Shown here piece by piece: positions 45,736-54,739 of a DNA stretch of 64,000 nt (positions are counted from its first letter, which is position 1; each line of letters begins with the position of its first letter). The translations under genes were made by a program, and so were the position numbers. The notes under the pieces are model-generated. The model was not told the DNA's origin, did not search any database, and saw only the letters and a program-made list of their open reading frames with translations. The stretch is from assembly GCA_018267705.1 (NCBI GenBank), contig JAFDXX010000007.1, forward strand, positions 248,001 through 312,000, written 5' to 3'. Source of the DNA: Bacteroidota bacterium. Its GTDB lineage: Bacteria > Bacteroidota > Bacteroidia > Chitinophagales > Chitinophagaceae.

Positions 45736-47103
45736 ATGAGTAACGCATCATCATTTATTGCAAAAAGCACTATCAAAGCCGCCGATTTAGATCATCGTAG
45801 AAAAATAAATTTTAATATTTCTAAATACAATGCTGCCGTGCCTTTGGGAAAACAACAATTTAACAATGGTATGCTGGCAAGAGAACGTGCAAAAAATGCA
45901 AAATGGCGTGCCATAGAAAATTTAGATAAAAATTTAGAGCAGTTTGAAAAACTAATTACAGCACGCGGAGCAAAAGTTATTTGGGCAGAAAATGCAGACC
46001 AAGCATTAGAAGCTGTTGGGAAAATATGCAAAGAAAAAAATTGCAAAACATTGGTAAAAAGCAAAAGTATGGTTACAGAAGAAATTCATTTAAACCATTA
46101 CTTACAACAACAAGGCATTGAAAGTATTGAAACAGATTTAGGCGAATACATTCAACAATTAGATAATGAACCTCCTTACCATATTGTTACGCCTGCAATG
46201 CACAAAAGCAAAGAAGATATTGCTCGTTTATTTGCAGATAAATTAGGAGTACCCGGCGGATTAACTCCAGAAGAATTAACATTGGTTGCCCGTAAAACAT
46301 TAAGAGAAAAATATATACAAGCAGAAGTAGGCGTAACAGGAGCTAACTTTATTTTATGCGATGTAGGCGGAATTGCTATTACAGAAAACGAAGGAAATGC
46401 AAGATTAAGTTGTGCATGGCCTAAAACACATATTGCAATTGTTGGAATAGAAAAAGTACTTCCATCAATTAACGACTTAGCTTTATTCTGGCCACTATTA
46501 GCAACTTACGGAACAGGTCAGCAAATAACATCATACAACACTATTGTATTAGGGCCCAAACAACCTACTGAAACAGATGGCCCCGAAGAAATGTATGTAA
46601 TATTATTAGACAACGGAAGAACAAATTTATTAGCAAACACAATTGCACGAGAAGCCTTATACTGCATTCGTTGCGGAGCTTGCTTAAATGCTTGCCCCGT
46701 TTATAAAAATATTGGCGGTCACAGTTATGGTACAACATACAGCGGACCCATTGGCAAAGTAATTACACCACATTTGCGTGGCATGAATGAATACAAACAT
46801 TTAAGTTATGCATCAACACTTTGCGGCAACTGCACAGAAGTTTGTCCTGTAAGAATTAATTTACATGAACTACTTTTAGAAAACAGGCACGAAGCTGTTA
46901 CAGAAGGCGATAGCACTTTAGCTGAACGCATTGCATGGAAAGCATGGAAAATAGCAAGCCTTAACAGAAAAATGATGAACATGGGCAACGGCAAAATGAA
47001 AAATTTTATTTTGAATAATGTTTTTAAAGGATGGGCAACACATAGAGCCAATTTAAACTTCAGCCAAAAAACATTTAACCAAATGTGGCAAGAAAAAAAT
47101 TAA
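45736..47103 (+). CDS. lutB: LutB-type lactate utilisation iron-sulfur protein
   Basis: 455 residues. LUD domain (about 60-300: VKSKSMVTEEIHLNHYL, VGVTGANFILCDVGGIAITENEGN) and two [4Fe-4S] motifs, CIRCGACLNACPVY and CGNCTEVCPV, followed by a basic C-terminal helix region. In LutABC it takes part in L-lactate oxidation. lutA and lutC are not adjacent; the neighbours are DUF3109 and a deacetylase-like gene. Confidence 0.9.
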   Translation: MSNASSFIAKSTIKAADLDHRRKINFNISKYNAAVPLGKQQFNNGMLARERAKNAKWRAIENLDKNLEQFEKLITARGAKVIWAENADQALEAVGKICKEKNCKTLVKSKSMVTEEIHLNHYLQQQGIESIETDLGEYIQQLDNEPPYHIVTPAMHKSKEDIARLFADKLGVPGGLTPEELTLVARKTLREKYIQAEVGVTGANFILCDVGGIAITENEGNARLSCAWPKTHIAIVGIEKVLPSINDLALFWPLLATYGTGQQITSYNTIVLGPKQPTETDGPEEMYVILLDNGRTNLLANTIAREALYCIRCGACLNACPVYKNIGGHSYGTTYSGPIGKVITPHLRGMNEYKHLSYASTLCGNCTEVCPVRINLHELLLENRHEAVTEGDSTLAERIAWKAWKIASLNRKMMNMGNGKMKNFILNNVFKGWATHRANLNFSQKTFNQMWQEKN

Positions 47104-47113
47104 TGCTTGTTGA

Positions 47114-48409
47114 TTGATAATTTTTGCAACACATATTACCAATCGGCTTCAATATATTACTACAACTTTATTTGGTAGTAATATTTTATTAACCAGCAAT
47201 GTTAATGAATATAAAACCTCACCCTTATTCAAATTAAATTATTCCTTTAATAAAATAGTTGATGATGAGTTATGGATTATACCACACACACTATTATTTC
47301 AATCAAACATTCAACCACAAAATATTAATTGTTTTAAGTGGAATGAATTACCCATATTTTTTAAAACACAAGGCACAATACCGTTTGATGTATTGGCTGC
47401 ATCGTTTTTTTTAATTAGTAGATATGAAGAATATTTACCCTGTGAAAAAGATGAACATGGAAGATACAATTACATCAACAGTATTGCCTATCAAAACAAT
47501 TTTTTGCATTTACCGTTAGTTGATTTATGGCTGAAAAAACTAAAAGAATTATATCCAAAACTTTCAATTCGCAACACACAATTCAAACTACTTCTTACTT
47601 ACGATGTTGATATTGCTTTCCAATACTTACATCATTCAACAATAAAAAATATTTTTTTGTTTTATAAAGAATTGTTTAAAGGCAACTTTAATAAAGTAGT
47701 TGAACAAGGCAATGTTTTTAGTGGCAGAAAAAAAGATCCGTTTAATGATGTGTTTAATTGGTTAGATGATTTACACAAGAAATATAAACTACAGCCAATT
47801 TATTTTTTACTTATCTTATTAAATAGAAATAAGTATGATGTGAATGTATTAGCATCATCAAAAGCAATTAAAAAATTATACAAACAGTTATCAGAAAAAT
47901 ATACGGTGGGTTTGCATCCATCTTACAAAAGCAGTGAAGGCAAAAACAAGAAGTTATTCATTCAGGAAAAAAATATATTGTCAGCCATTATTCAAAAAAA
48001 TATAACTGTTTCTCGTAATCACTATTTATGTTTTAGTATTCCACAAACATACAGAATGCTTATACAACAAGGTTTTACAGATGATTATTCAATGGCATTT
48101 GCTGGCATTAACGGATTTAGAGCCTCTACAAGTAATTCATTTTTTTGGTTTGATATTGAAAGGAATGAAGCAACAGTATTGCAAATTCATCCTTTTAGTT
48201 TTATGGACGCAACTTCATTTTTTTATCAAAAAAATTCTCCGCAACAAGCATACAACGAAATGTTACAGTATTACGAAATAATAAAATATGTTGATGGAAC
48301 TTTTATTACTTTATTTCACAATCATTTTTTAACGGAGCAACCCGAATGGATGGAATGGAGAAAAATGTATGAAAAATTTTTAGCAACAGTAAGTAATATG
48401 CCCGTTTAA
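47114..48409 (+). CDS. Polysaccharide deacetylase-like protein with DUF7033 N-terminal domain
   Basis: 431 residues without signal peptide. The N-terminal half (to about 145) resembles DUF7033 (PFDVLAASFFLISRYEEYLP, HGRYNYINSIAY, LPLVDLWL). The C-terminal half has a NodB-like deacetylase arrangement: LLTYDVDIAFQYLHHS (metal Asp), VGLHPSYKSSEG and ITVSRNHYLCFSIPQT. Substrate unknown; cell-surface polysaccharide is plausible. The start is a TTG at 47114, 10 bases after lutB. Confidence 0.78.
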   Translation: MIIFATHITNRLQYITTTLFGSNILLTSNVNEYKTSPLFKLNYSFNKIVDDELWIIPHTLLFQSNIQPQNINCFKWNELPIFFKTQGTIPFDVLAASFFLISRYEEYLPCEKDEHGRYNYINSIAYQNNFLHLPLVDLWLKKLKELYPKLSIRNTQFKLLLTYDVDIAFQYLHHSTIKNIFLFYKELFKGNFNKVVEQGNVFSGRKKDPFNDVFNWLDDLHKKYKLQPIYFLLILLNRNKYDVNVLASSKAIKKLYKQLSEKYTVGLHPSYKSSEGKNKKLFIQEKNILSAIIQKNITVSRNHYLCFSIPQTYRMLIQQGFTDDYSMAFAGINGFRASTSNSFFWFDIERNEATVLQIHPFSFMDATSFFYQKNSPQQAYNEMLQYYEIIKYVDGTFITLFHNHFLTEQPEWMEWRKMYEKFLATVSNMPV

Positions 48410-48416
48410 ATAAAAA

Positions 48417-48443
48417 GGTATAAGATTTTAAAAATCTCATACC
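48417..48443. terminator. Terminator between convergent genes
   Basis: GGTATAAGATTTT (48417-48429) pairs with AAAATCTCATACC (48431-48443) with one mismatch. It lies between the deacetylase-like gene and purH and can serve both. Confidence 0.75.
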
Positions 48444-48464
48444 CCTAACAATATTTTTATACAA

Positions 48465-49976
48465 CTAATGTTTAAAATGTCTTAACCCTGTTATAACCAT
48501 TGCCAATTTATTTTCAACACAATACTCAATACTATCTTTATCTCTTATTGATCCTCCGGGTTGTATAAATGCTTCAATGCCTGCTGTATGTGCAATTTGT
48601 ACACAATCATTAAACGGAAAAAAAGCATCACTTGCCAACACAGCACCGTTTAAATTAAAATTAAATTGTTTTGCTTTTTCAATTGCTTGTCGCAACGAAT
48701 CAATACGCGAAGTTTGTCCACAACCTTTTCCTACTAATTGTTTATTTTTTATTAATGCAATGGCATTACTTTTTAAATGTTTACAAACTATATTGGCAAA
48801 AGTTAAATCGTTTTTTTCTGTTGCAGTAGTTTCTCTTCCGCCAACTTCTTTCCATTCTGTAAAATTTCCGTTATCTGTATCTTGTATTAGTGTGCCATTT
48901 AACAACGATTTACTTTGACGATTAGCAATTGTTGATTGATTATTTATTGTTTGCAACAAAATTCTATTCTTCTTACTTTTTAAAATTTGAAGAGCCTCTT
49001 CATTAAACGAAGGAGCAATTAATACTTCAAAAAATATTTCATTAATGGCTTCTGCTGTTGCTTTATCAACAATTTCGTTGGTAACCAAAACACCGCCAAA
49101 TGCACTTTCAGGATCTCCTGCCAAAGCCGCATCCCACGCATCTTTTACACTATTACGCTGTGCAACGCCGCAAACATTAGTATGTTTAATTATTGCAAAA
49201 GTTGTATGTGTAAACTCGTTTATTAATTGCATAGCAGCATCAACATCAACTAAATTATTGTATGATAATTCTTTTCCATTTAGCTGAGTAAACAATTCTT
49301 TTAAGTTTCCGTAAAATATTGCTTTTTGATGTGGATTTTCTCCGTAACGCAATACTTGTTTTATGCTTGATGTTTGAACAGCCGCAGCCTGCGGATTAAA
49401 ATAATTGTTTATAGCAATATCATAATTCATTACTATTTCAAATGCTTTTGCTGCAAAGCTTTTGCGTTGTTGTAAACTTATTTCTCCGTTTTGTTCATTC
49501 AATATATTTTCTAAAACAACATAATCATCTTTTGCGGCAATAACAGTTACATCTTTAAAATTTTTAGCTGCAGCACGTATCATACTCGGACCACCAATAT
49601 CAATTTTTTCTATAATTTGTTTTTCGTCTGAAGTTGATTTAACGGTTTCTTCAAACGGATATAAATCTACTATTACCAAATCTATTTCAGGAATATTATA
49701 CTGTTGCATTTCTTGCACATGTTGTGCATCATCACGCTTTCCTAAAATTCCGCCAAACACAGTTGGATGTAATGTTTTAACTCTTCCTCCTAAAATAGAA
49801 GGATAACTTGTTACATTTTCAACAGCAACACATTTTATATTATTATCTTCCAAAAATTTTTGTGTGCCGCCGGTTGAATAAATAGTAATATTTAATTCTT
49901 GTAATTTTTTTGCTAAGCTGCCCAGTCCGTCTTTATAAAAAACAGAAATAAGTGCTGATTGAATTTTTTTTTGCAT
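48465..49976 (-). CDS. purH: Bifunctional AICAR transformylase/IMP cyclohydrolase
   Basis: 503 residues, full length; last two steps of IMP synthesis. N-terminal MGS-like cyclohydrolase: ALISVFYKDGLGSLAKKL, STGGTQKFLEDN, GGRVKTLHPTVFGGILG, DLVIVDLYPFEETV. C-terminal transformylase: RYGENPHQKAIFYG, AIIKHTNVCGVAQ, ALAGDPESAFGGVLVTN, KSNAIALIKNKQLVGKGCGQTSRIDS and SDAFFPFNDCVQIAHTAGIEAFIQPGGS. ATG at 49976, 17 bases after the comEC stop, so it may be read from a comEC-purH transcript. Confidence 0.97.
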   Translation of the reverse strand: MQKKIQSALISVFYKDGLGSLAKKLQELNITIYSTGGTQKFLEDNNIKCVAVENVTSYPSILGGRVKTLHPTVFGGILGKRDDAQHVQEMQQYNIPEIDLVIVDLYPFEETVKSTSDEKQIIEKIDIGGPSMIRAAAKNFKDVTVIAAKDDYVVLENILNEQNGEISLQQRKSFAAKAFEIVMNYDIAINNYFNPQAAAVQTSSIKQVLRYGENPHQKAIFYGNLKELFTQLNGKELSYNNLVDVDAAMQLINEFTHTTFAIIKHTNVCGVAQRNSVKDAWDAALAGDPESAFGGVLVTNEIVDKATAEAINEIFFEVLIAPSFNEEALQILKSKKNRILLQTINNQSTIANRQSKSLLNGTLIQDTDNGNFTEWKEVGGRETTATEKNDLTFANIVCKHLKSNAIALIKNKQLVGKGCGQTSRIDSLRQAIEKAKQFNFNLNGAVLASDAFFPFNDCVQIAHTAGIEAFIQPGGSIRDKDSIEYCVENKLAMVITGLRHFKH

Positions 49977-49993
49977 GATGTGAAATGTGGAGG

Positions 49994-52117
49994 TTACAAA
50001 TTCATTTCAAACGCCCCTTCATCAGGTACGGAATGAAGTTGCAAATGTAATTGCTCGGCATCTTTTTTCCATTTTCCTATTTTCCACAATGGGTTAGTGG
50101 CATCTGCAACAATTATTTTACAGTCAACGTATTTCATCAAATTATTCAAATATAATTGGGGGTTGCCTGAAATAATAACTGCATTTACGGTTATTTTTTG
50201 TTGGCTATTGTTGAATGAAGTTTTATCATTTATCAACAAAAAACTCTTATTGTTTATTTGAATGAGTGATGGTTGAACAATAGCAGGTGTAATATTATTT
50301 ACTGCCGTAATTCGGTGTTTAATGCGTGATGGTTGTAAATGAAAATTTCTTAAAAATCCATCTTCTTTCAAAATACTATCTCCAATAAATTGATAATTTC
50401 TTCCGTTAATAATATCAATAGCTTTATGCTGTGGTACATTATAAACAATAATTTTTTGTTGTTGTTCTCTTTTAATAAAATCAAAGCATCTTATTCCAAA
50501 AAATATTGAACCTGCAATTAAACCGCTTATCAAAACATGTGTTTTTTTATTTAATAACCATGCCCCCATAAATGCAAGTAATAAAAACAATAATAGTGCT
50601 TGCATAATATTTATTTGTAAGTTAGGCCACACTGCAAAAGGAAAATTATTTATATGCTGAATAAAACTGTTTAAAAGCATAATTAGTTTTTGTGTTATCA
50701 CTCCTACAAAATGTGCAGCCGTTTGCCACCATGCAAAAAATAGAATAACCAATTCTCCATATAAAATAAATCCTGATAAAGGCACTGCTACTAAATTGGT
50801 TACTAAAAACAAAACCGGAAATTGATGAAAGTGATATAACACAAATGGTAACGTAAGTATCTGTGCAGAAAGTGTAACTGCATTTAAACTCCAAAAATTT
50901 TTTAGTAATTTGTTTTTAAAGTAAAACCAGTTGTTTATATGTTTTGAAAAAAGCACAATACTTAAAACTGCCGCATAGCTTAATTGAAAGCCAACATCCC
51001 ACAAACTAAACGGATTAAATAATATAATAACAAATGCCGATGCTGCAAGATTGTTATAAATATTACTTCGCTTACCAAAGCTTTCTCCTACGGCAATAAA
51101 ACTAAACATTACTGCACTTCGTAAAATTGAAGGGGCGGCACCTGCAATAAAACTAAAACTCCACAACACCAATACAATAATAATTGGTTTAATAATTTTT
51201 GTGCTCTTAAATTTTGCAAATGGTTTAAATAACAAAAGCAATAAACCGTAAATCATACCTAAATGCATTCCGCTTATGGCAATTATATGTACAACACCTG
51301 TATTGCTGTATGCTTTTACTAAATCTCTGTCTAAATCATCTCTATAACCAATTAATAATGCTTCGGCTAAACTTAATTCGTTGTTGCCCGATATATTACT
51401 ACGCAAGCTATTTAGCATTTTATCTCTCGTAAAAAATATCCATTCATTTAAAAAAAAAATTTTTTGCTGGTTAAGATTAATATAATCTTTCTTGTTTAGA
51501 AATGCCTGCTTTACAATGCCTTGAAACAAACAATATTCTCTGTAATTAAAAGTGCCGGGGTTTCCGGAGTTTCCAATATTTTGCAATGTTGCAGTAACAA
51601 TTATTTGCGAACCGTATTGTAATTGCGGTAAACTATCTTGCTTTTTAAAATATAATAACACGTTTCCACTAACAGGCTGCCATTGATTATTTATAAAAAT
51701 AGCTTCTGCTTGTGCAATAGTTTTAAACGATTTTTCTTTTACCGTAATAGGTTCTTGTAAGGTAAGTAACACATTTTTAGGTGCATTGGTTATGTTGTTT
51801 AAAGAAGTTGCCTTATTGTTTTCGTTTTTTATAAAAACCAACAAACTTCCTATACAAATAAAAATTAAATAAAAAATTATTCCTCTTAACCAATTGTATT
51901 TATACTGAAAGTATTGGGGCAGCAAAAAAGCAAATAAAACAACCAATATAATAGTAACTGTAAAAGCAAACAATAAAACAAATGCTTTGAGTTGAAGATG
52001 ATATGATGTTACAATACCAACACTTAATGCAACCAGTGGACGTAACAAAGGTATTTTTTGAATAATTTGTAATTTGTAGGTTGCCACAGAAAAAAAATTG
52101 CGTTTTGCACAATGCAT
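49994..52117 (-). CDS. comEC: ComEC/Rec2-type DNA-uptake channel protein
   Basis: 707 residues. An N-terminal OB-like extracellular region between helices (about 100-260) precedes the Competence domain (GYRDDLDRDLVKAYSNTGVVHIIAISGMHLGMIYGLL, then FIAGAAPSILRSAVMFSFIAVGESFGKRSNIYN), with about ten helices. The C-terminal 140 residues are soluble and weakly beta-lactamase-like, but no HxHxDH metal motif is present, so nuclease activity of the Bacillus type is not expected. It would move ssDNA across the inner membrane. ATG at 52117; divergent from the signalling locus. Confidence 0.9.
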   Translation of the reverse strand: MHCAKRNFFSVATYKLQIIQKIPLLRPLVALSVGIVTSYHLQLKAFVLLFAFTVTIILVVLFAFLLPQYFQYKYNWLRGIIFYLIFICIGSLLVFIKNENNKATSLNNITNAPKNVLLTLQEPITVKEKSFKTIAQAEAIFINNQWQPVSGNVLLYFKKQDSLPQLQYGSQIIVTATLQNIGNSGNPGTFNYREYCLFQGIVKQAFLNKKDYINLNQQKIFFLNEWIFFTRDKMLNSLRSNISGNNELSLAEALLIGYRDDLDRDLVKAYSNTGVVHIIAISGMHLGMIYGLLLLLFKPFAKFKSTKIIKPIIIVLVLWSFSFIAGAAPSILRSAVMFSFIAVGESFGKRSNIYNNLAASAFVIILFNPFSLWDVGFQLSYAAVLSIVLFSKHINNWFYFKNKLLKNFWSLNAVTLSAQILTLPFVLYHFHQFPVLFLVTNLVAVPLSGFILYGELVILFFAWWQTAAHFVGVITQKLIMLLNSFIQHINNFPFAVWPNLQINIMQALLLFLLLAFMGAWLLNKKTHVLISGLIAGSIFFGIRCFDFIKREQQQKIIVYNVPQHKAIDIINGRNYQFIGDSILKEDGFLRNFHLQPSRIKHRITAVNNITPAIVQPSLIQINNKSFLLINDKTSFNNSQQKITVNAVIISGNPQLYLNNLMKYVDCKIIVADATNPLWKIGKWKKDAEQLHLQLHSVPDEGAFEMNL

Positions 52118-52604
52118 ATACTCATTGTGCGTTTAAATAGCATAGTTTTTTTACTAATGAGGCTGCCACAAAAAATTTCCTCATAGGCTTTTAAATAAAG
52201 GCTTTTGAGGAAATTGGAAGGGGTGGGCTTTAACAGATATTGGATATTTAAAAACGGCCCTTTGCTAACCCGAACACTAATATCATGTGTAAAATTGAGA
52301 ATTGTAAATTTTACCCTTAAAAAAAACAACGGAATTTTTTACCGTAAAACACCCGGTAAATTAAAGGGAAAACAACGGGGCATTTATACCCGTATAATTA
52401 CGGTTTTTTTTAGCTTCAATTACGGTATTTTTCATCTATTCTATCCTAAATTTTTCAGTTTAATCAGTCTTTTATAAATACTTAATATCTATAACTGCTT
52501 AATAATCAACAAATAGCAAATGTTTTGTTGTTTTTACCCAAAATACTTTTGGGCTGTGAAACAAATTATAAAAATTTTTCTTAAACATTAAAATCTAAAC
52601 CATC
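52118..52604. other. Divergent intergenic region with hairpin and ACGG repeat cluster
   Basis: 487 bases without a supported gene. It contains a hairpin at 52174-52215 (AATTTCCTCA against TGAGGAAATT, loop with two AGGCTTT copies). A cluster of ACGG/CCGT/ACCCGT words spans 52329-52426, including AATTACGGT twice, at 52396-52404 and 52418-52426, exactly 22 bases apart. A palindrome follows at 52537-52553 over a -7 box. The cluster looks like a set of binding sites or structured leader DNA for the signalling genes downstream. Confidence 0.55.
52537..52553 (+). promoter_or_regulatory. Palindrome spanning a perfect -7 box, promoter of the signalling locus
   Basis: CCCAAAATACTTTTGGG is a perfect 7-bp inverted repeat around TAC and contains TACTTTTG (52544-52551), a perfect TAnnTTTG. 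The ATG is 53 bases downstream. No -33 TTG at usual spacing, which would fit a promoter needing an activator. Confidence 0.5.
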
Positions 52605-53117
52605 ATGTTAACAATTGAAAAAAAATCCTTAAAGGTTGGAAAACGCGTAAATACCGCTCATGTTGATAAAGTAATAAAAAATTACAAACAAGAAAGATGG
52701 GCACATAATAGTGAAAGATTGGGTAAAGAAGATTCTTTGAGTGCTTGGTGGAGTATTGAAGAAATTGAAGAATTTATTGCAGAAGCCAAAAGCCACAATG
52801 CAGATGGTATTAAATTTTATTTTGCTGCTTACGATGAAACTACAACACAAACACCCGAATATGTTGGCTTGCAAACTTTAGTTATGGTTGGTACCAAACA
52901 AAAACAAAATATTGATGGTACTACAAAAAATAAAGATGTATATGTGCAAACAGAAAAAGGTAATGAAATTGTTGCCTATAATATGGGAAGACTTTGCCCG
53001 CCTTTCTGTGGAAGTGCCAACCCTGTACCTCCTTCTCCTTCAACCGGTATAGATGATGGCGGAGATATTGGTATTACTATTATTGACCGTGGAGACAAGG
53101 GCATGATTGTTATATAA
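52605..53117 (+). CDS. Soluble orphan protein of the signalling locus
   Basis: 170 residues without signal peptide or helix-spanning segment. An N-terminal basic region (LKVGKRVNTAHVDKVIKNY) precedes DSLSAWWSIEEIEEFIAEAKSHNADGIKFYFAAYDE, then a beta segment YVGLQTLVMVGTKQ, and a C-terminal part with NMGRLCPPFCGSANPVPPSPS and a Gly/Asp-rich tail. I recall similar Bacteroidota proteins with the WxSIEExExFI...GIxxYF pattern and a CPPxCG end, but none with a known role. It is the first gene before the membrane protein, kinase and regulator. The two cysteines in CPPFC could bind metal or form a disulfide. Confidence 0.7.
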   Translation: MLTIEKKSLKVGKRVNTAHVDKVIKNYKQERWAHNSERLGKEDSLSAWWSIEEIEEFIAEAKSHNADGIKFYFAAYDETTTQTPEYVGLQTLVMVGTKQKQNIDGTTKNKDVYVQTEKGNEIVAYNMGRLCPPFCGSANPVPPSPSTGIDDGGDIGITIIDRGDKGMIVI

Positions 53118-53215
53118 ATGTACAATACAAATATTACAGCCATTTTGTTTGCAACAAAATGAAGAGATTGCCCATGCAGTATTGCAGTTAAAACAAAAAA
53201 GGTATAGATAAATAA

Positions 53216-53250
53216 AAAATGCTCTAATTTTATATTAGAGCATTTTGTTT
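53216..53250 (+). terminator. Hairpin between the orphan gene and the membrane-kinase-regulator operon
   Basis: Perfect 13-bp stem AAAATGCTCTAAT (53216-53228) against ATTAGAGCATTTT (53234-53246), five-base loop, followed by GTTTT. It ends about 20 bases before the next ATG and may terminate the orphan transcript or attenuate readthrough. Confidence 0.85.
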
Positions 53251-53269
53251 TTTGCAAAAAACTATATCT

Positions 53270-53965
53270 ATGAAACCAGAAGTTTTAAAACTGTTATACC
53301 AAAACTTATATGTGTTTTCTATAATAATCTGTTTTGGTATCACATTTACAAAAAGAAAAACCATTTCTTCTCTTTACGCCAAAATTTTCCCTTGGTTTAT
53401 TTTAGCAACATTTATTATAGAAATAGCAGGAATAGTATTAAGCGATGTTTATATGCAGAATAATTTATGGCTATACAATAGTTATGGTGCAATAGAGTTT
53501 TGGTTTTACACATGGGTAGTACAACAAAATTTAAGCAGAAAAAAAGCAAAAAAAATAATATTAACCGTTGCTACAAGTTTGCTAATTATTTATTTAATAA
53601 ATAATTTTTGGGGGCAAGGGGTTTCCGGATTTTCTTCTATAACCTATTGTTTAAGCTGTATTTTTTTAATACTAAGTTGCTTCTATTATTTTTATGAGTT
53701 GTTTGAAAAACCAAACCCAATACCCTTATTGCAACAACCGGCATTTTGGTTATGTACTGCATTTATGTTTTATTTTACTTGTACTTTTCCTATTTACGGG
53801 TTGGCAAATTTTATTTATAATATAATTCCGCAAATAATCAGAAACAATATTGTAATTTTCATCGAAATCTTAAATATTTTTTTCTATTCATTACTTAGTA
53901 TCGCATTTATATGTCAATCAGTTACCAAGAAGTCCTCGCAATTTTTATCCTTAGCGGTTTCTTAG
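53270..53965 (+). CDS. Seven-helix membrane protein preceding the histidine kinase
   Basis: 231 residues from the ATG at 53270; an in-frame TTG at 53252 lies too close to the terminator to be preferred. It has about seven hydrophobic helices (for example VFSIIICFGITF, FPWFILATFIIEIAGIVL, AIEFWFYTWVVQ, IILTVATSLLIIYLI, CLSCIFLILSCFYYFYELF, WLCTAFMFYFTCTFPIY, IFFYSLLSIAFI). No catalytic motif. Its last 55 bases overlap the kinase gene in another frame, so translation is coupled. Because the kinase has no sensor domain, this protein is a good candidate for the input module; that is inference. Confidence 0.75.
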   Translation: MKPEVLKLLYQNLYVFSIIICFGITFTKRKTISSLYAKIFPWFILATFIIEIAGIVLSDVYMQNNLWLYNSYGAIEFWFYTWVVQQNLSRKKAKKIILTVATSLLIIYLINNFWGQGVSGFSSITYCLSCIFLILSCFYYFYELFEKPNPIPLLQQPAFWLCTAFMFYFTCTFPIYGLANFIYNIIPQIIRNNIVIFIEILNIFFYSLLSIAFICQSVTKKSSQFLSLAVS

Positions 53966-54720
53966 GTCTTGCTTTTGTAGCGTTTCTTGTTTTTTCAACA
54001 TACAGATATTCGAAAAAACAAGCCGAATTTCAAAAAGAAGTAGCAAGTTTAAAAACCGGTTTTGAACAAAGCATTACTAAAGCACAATTAGATATGCAGG
54101 AAGAAACCCTATCTGCTATTTCAGACAAATTGCATGATGATGTAAAAAATGGTCTATATGCGGTAAAGAGTCTTTTAACGGTGATGGCAAAAAAAATGGA
54201 GGGAGAAACTAAAGCCGATTTACAAGAAATTATTGAAGAAATTACCAAAATAGCCCAAGAAGTTCGTTTAACATCTCATAGCTTAAAAACAGATCGCATT
54301 GCAAATATTGGTTTAGGCGAAGCTATTGAATATGAAACCTATTTATTAAAAAAGCAGGCCAATATTACAATAGAATTAGAAAAAAATACCAATGCAGGGG
54401 CTGCAGTTTTAGATGAAAGAAATACAGTGTATTTATTTAGAATGTTTCAAGAAACAATGGGAAATGTAATAACGCATGCCAAAGCAACTTATGTAAAAAT
54501 AAAACTGCTTTATCCCGCAAAAGACACTTTAGAATTATCAATAATTGATAATGGAATTGGTTTTAATGTAAAAGAAAGTCGAAAAAAAACAAGCGGAGCT
54601 GCAGGCATTGGTTTATCGGGTTTATATAAACGGGCATTTCAAATAGGAGCAGTGGTGGATATAAAAAGTAAAATAGGAGAAGGCACAACCGTAAAAATTC
54701 AATTACCTTTAGCCTCTTAA
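53911..54720 (+). CDS. Short HisKA_3-type sensor histidine kinase
   Basis: 269 residues. One N-terminal helix (about 8-28), a coiled segment (35-70), the dimerisation/phosphoacceptor motif SDKLHDDVKNGLYAVKSL with His75, and a HATPase_c domain with N box FQETMGNVITHA, DNGIGF and GAAGIGLSGLYKRA. No periplasmic sensor domain is present. It pairs with the NarL-type regulator 19 bases downstream, typical of LiaS/NarX-like kinases. Confidence 0.92.
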   Translation: MSISYQEVLAIFILSGFLGLAFVAFLVFSTYRYSKKQAEFQKEVASLKTGFEQSITKAQLDMQEETLSAISDKLHDDVKNGLYAVKSLLTVMAKKMEGETKADLQEIIEEITKIAQEVRLTSHSLKTDRIANIGLGEAIEYETYLLKKQANITIELEKNTNAGAAVLDERNTVYLFRMFQETMGNVITHAKATYVKIKLLYPAKDTLELSIIDNGIGFNVKESRKKTSGAAGIGLSGLYKRAFQIGAVVDIKSKIGEGTTVKIQLPLAS

Positions 54721-54739
54721 CTAATATCCATCTTTTCCA

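Noticed and set aside
53911..53965. Frameshift joining the 7-TM protein and the kinase into one sensor kinase
   Set aside because: Both frames have their own start or stop and the kinase keeps its own N-terminal helix; a 55-base overlap fits translational coupling.
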